Source of the DNA: Syntrophomonadaceae bacterium
GTDB lineage: Bacteria; Bacillota; Syntrophomonadia; Syntrophomonadales; Syntrophomonadaceae
Direction: 5' to 3'
Assembly: GCA_028706315.1 (NCBI GenBank)
Contig: JAQWBP010000023.1
Location: 1-33,275 of the forward strand
DNA length: 33,275 bases
A model generated the notes under the pieces. That model saw nothing but the letters and a program-made list of their open reading frames with translations, searched no databases and was not told the origin of the DNA. Below are positions 33,025 through 33,275 of the stretch, one piece after another; within the stretch, counting starts at the first letter, position 1, and the number at the start of each line of letters is the position of its first letter. The translations under genes and the position numbers were made by a program.

Positions 33025-33275
33025 ATGAAAGACCGTAATATTAAATTGGAAGCAGTAACACCAAACACATTGGTTGTTGGAGTTGACATTGCCAAAGAAA
33101 TTCAATGGGCCAGGTTTGTTAATTATCGTGGTTTGGAATTAGGAAAAACCCTTAAATTCCGCAATAATAAAAACGGCTTTGACAGTATTCTAGCAAGCAT
33201 TGAGGCCATTTGCAAGAACAAGCGATTTGACAATGTTATCGTAGGAATGGAACCCACAGGTCACTATTGGAAGCC
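33025..33275 (+). CDS. IS110-family transposase, N-terminal part
   Basis: 83 residues before the window ends. The RuvC-like DEDD domain starts with VVGVDIAKE (first catalytic Asp) and includes the second acidic residue in VGMEPTGHYW, both IS110-family signatures. The family inserts with guidance from a bridge RNA. AGGAGGG lies nine bases before the ATG, inside a hairpin. The serine-bearing C-terminal domain is outside the window, so completeness is not known. Confidence 0.92.
   Translation, partial: MKDRNIKLEAVTPNTLVVGVDIAKEIQWARFVNYRGLELGKTLKFRNNKNGFDSILASIEAICKNKRFDNVIVGMEPTGHYWK

Noticed and set aside
1-33275. CRISPR arrays, tRNA or rRNA genes, prophage or defence operon
   Set aside because: I found no regularly spaced repeats, no tRNA-like cloverleaf with TTCGA arm outside the T-box, no rRNA segments and no phage structural genes.

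Overview
The window looks like the chromosome of an anaerobic, endospore-lineage, low-to-mid GC Firmicute of the class Clostridia. The reasons are Gram-positive cell-division genes of the ylm/sepF/divIVA cluster, a T-box leader on ileS, MurT/GatD-type genes, a SigI/RsgI pair, strong AGGAGG ribosome sites and frequent GTG/TTG starts. A Syntrophomonas-like origin is a guess from overall gene flavour, not a demonstrated assignment.

Layout. Positions 1-1450 carry the end of a tyrosine recombinase and an IS91-type (Y2) transposase whose frame is broken by one TGA exactly at a zinc-ligand cysteine. 1955-3779 is an ECF sigma factor with a membrane-anchored DUF4179-type partner. 4067-5709 is a sigI-rsgI pair. 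It faces a two-gene flagellar rod operon (flgG, flgJ-like; 5733-6907, minus strand) with a near-consensus SigD promoter and a hairpin-rich leader. The convergent 3' ends of rsgI and flgJ lie inside one perfect 34-bp-arm palindrome, so both proteins end in the same seven residues.

7250-16352 is the division neighbourhood: ylmC, nrdR, a divergent DUF2007-like gene, pgeF, a PhoP/PhoR-like pair, yggS, sepF, proC, yggT, a U32 peptidase-like gene, divIVA and a DUF167 gene. 16359-19941 holds an EamA exporter and a polar amino-acid ABC transporter with a strong promoter. 20015-24102 holds nth, then an unassigned and strongly folded RNA-like element closed by an 18-bp perfect stem, then the Ile T-box and ileS, then a decayed DUF711 relic. 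24496-26701 has a DUF5665 gene, a DksA/TraR-like gene and a GT4 glycosyltransferase. 26824-28983 is murT plus a gatD homologue that has lost its catalytic cysteine. 29093-31202 is a prenyl diphosphate synthase overlapping a YtpB-like terpene synthase, a likely C35 (sesquarterpene) pathway. A WYL regulator and the start of an IS110 transposase, preceded by a hairpin that covers its ribosome site, close the window.

Most of the window is ordinary core genome. The parts most worth attention are the structured RNA element at 20695-20905, the cysteine-less GatD at 28249-28983, the palindrome at 5686-5756, and the leader sequences of the flagellar operon and the IS110 element.
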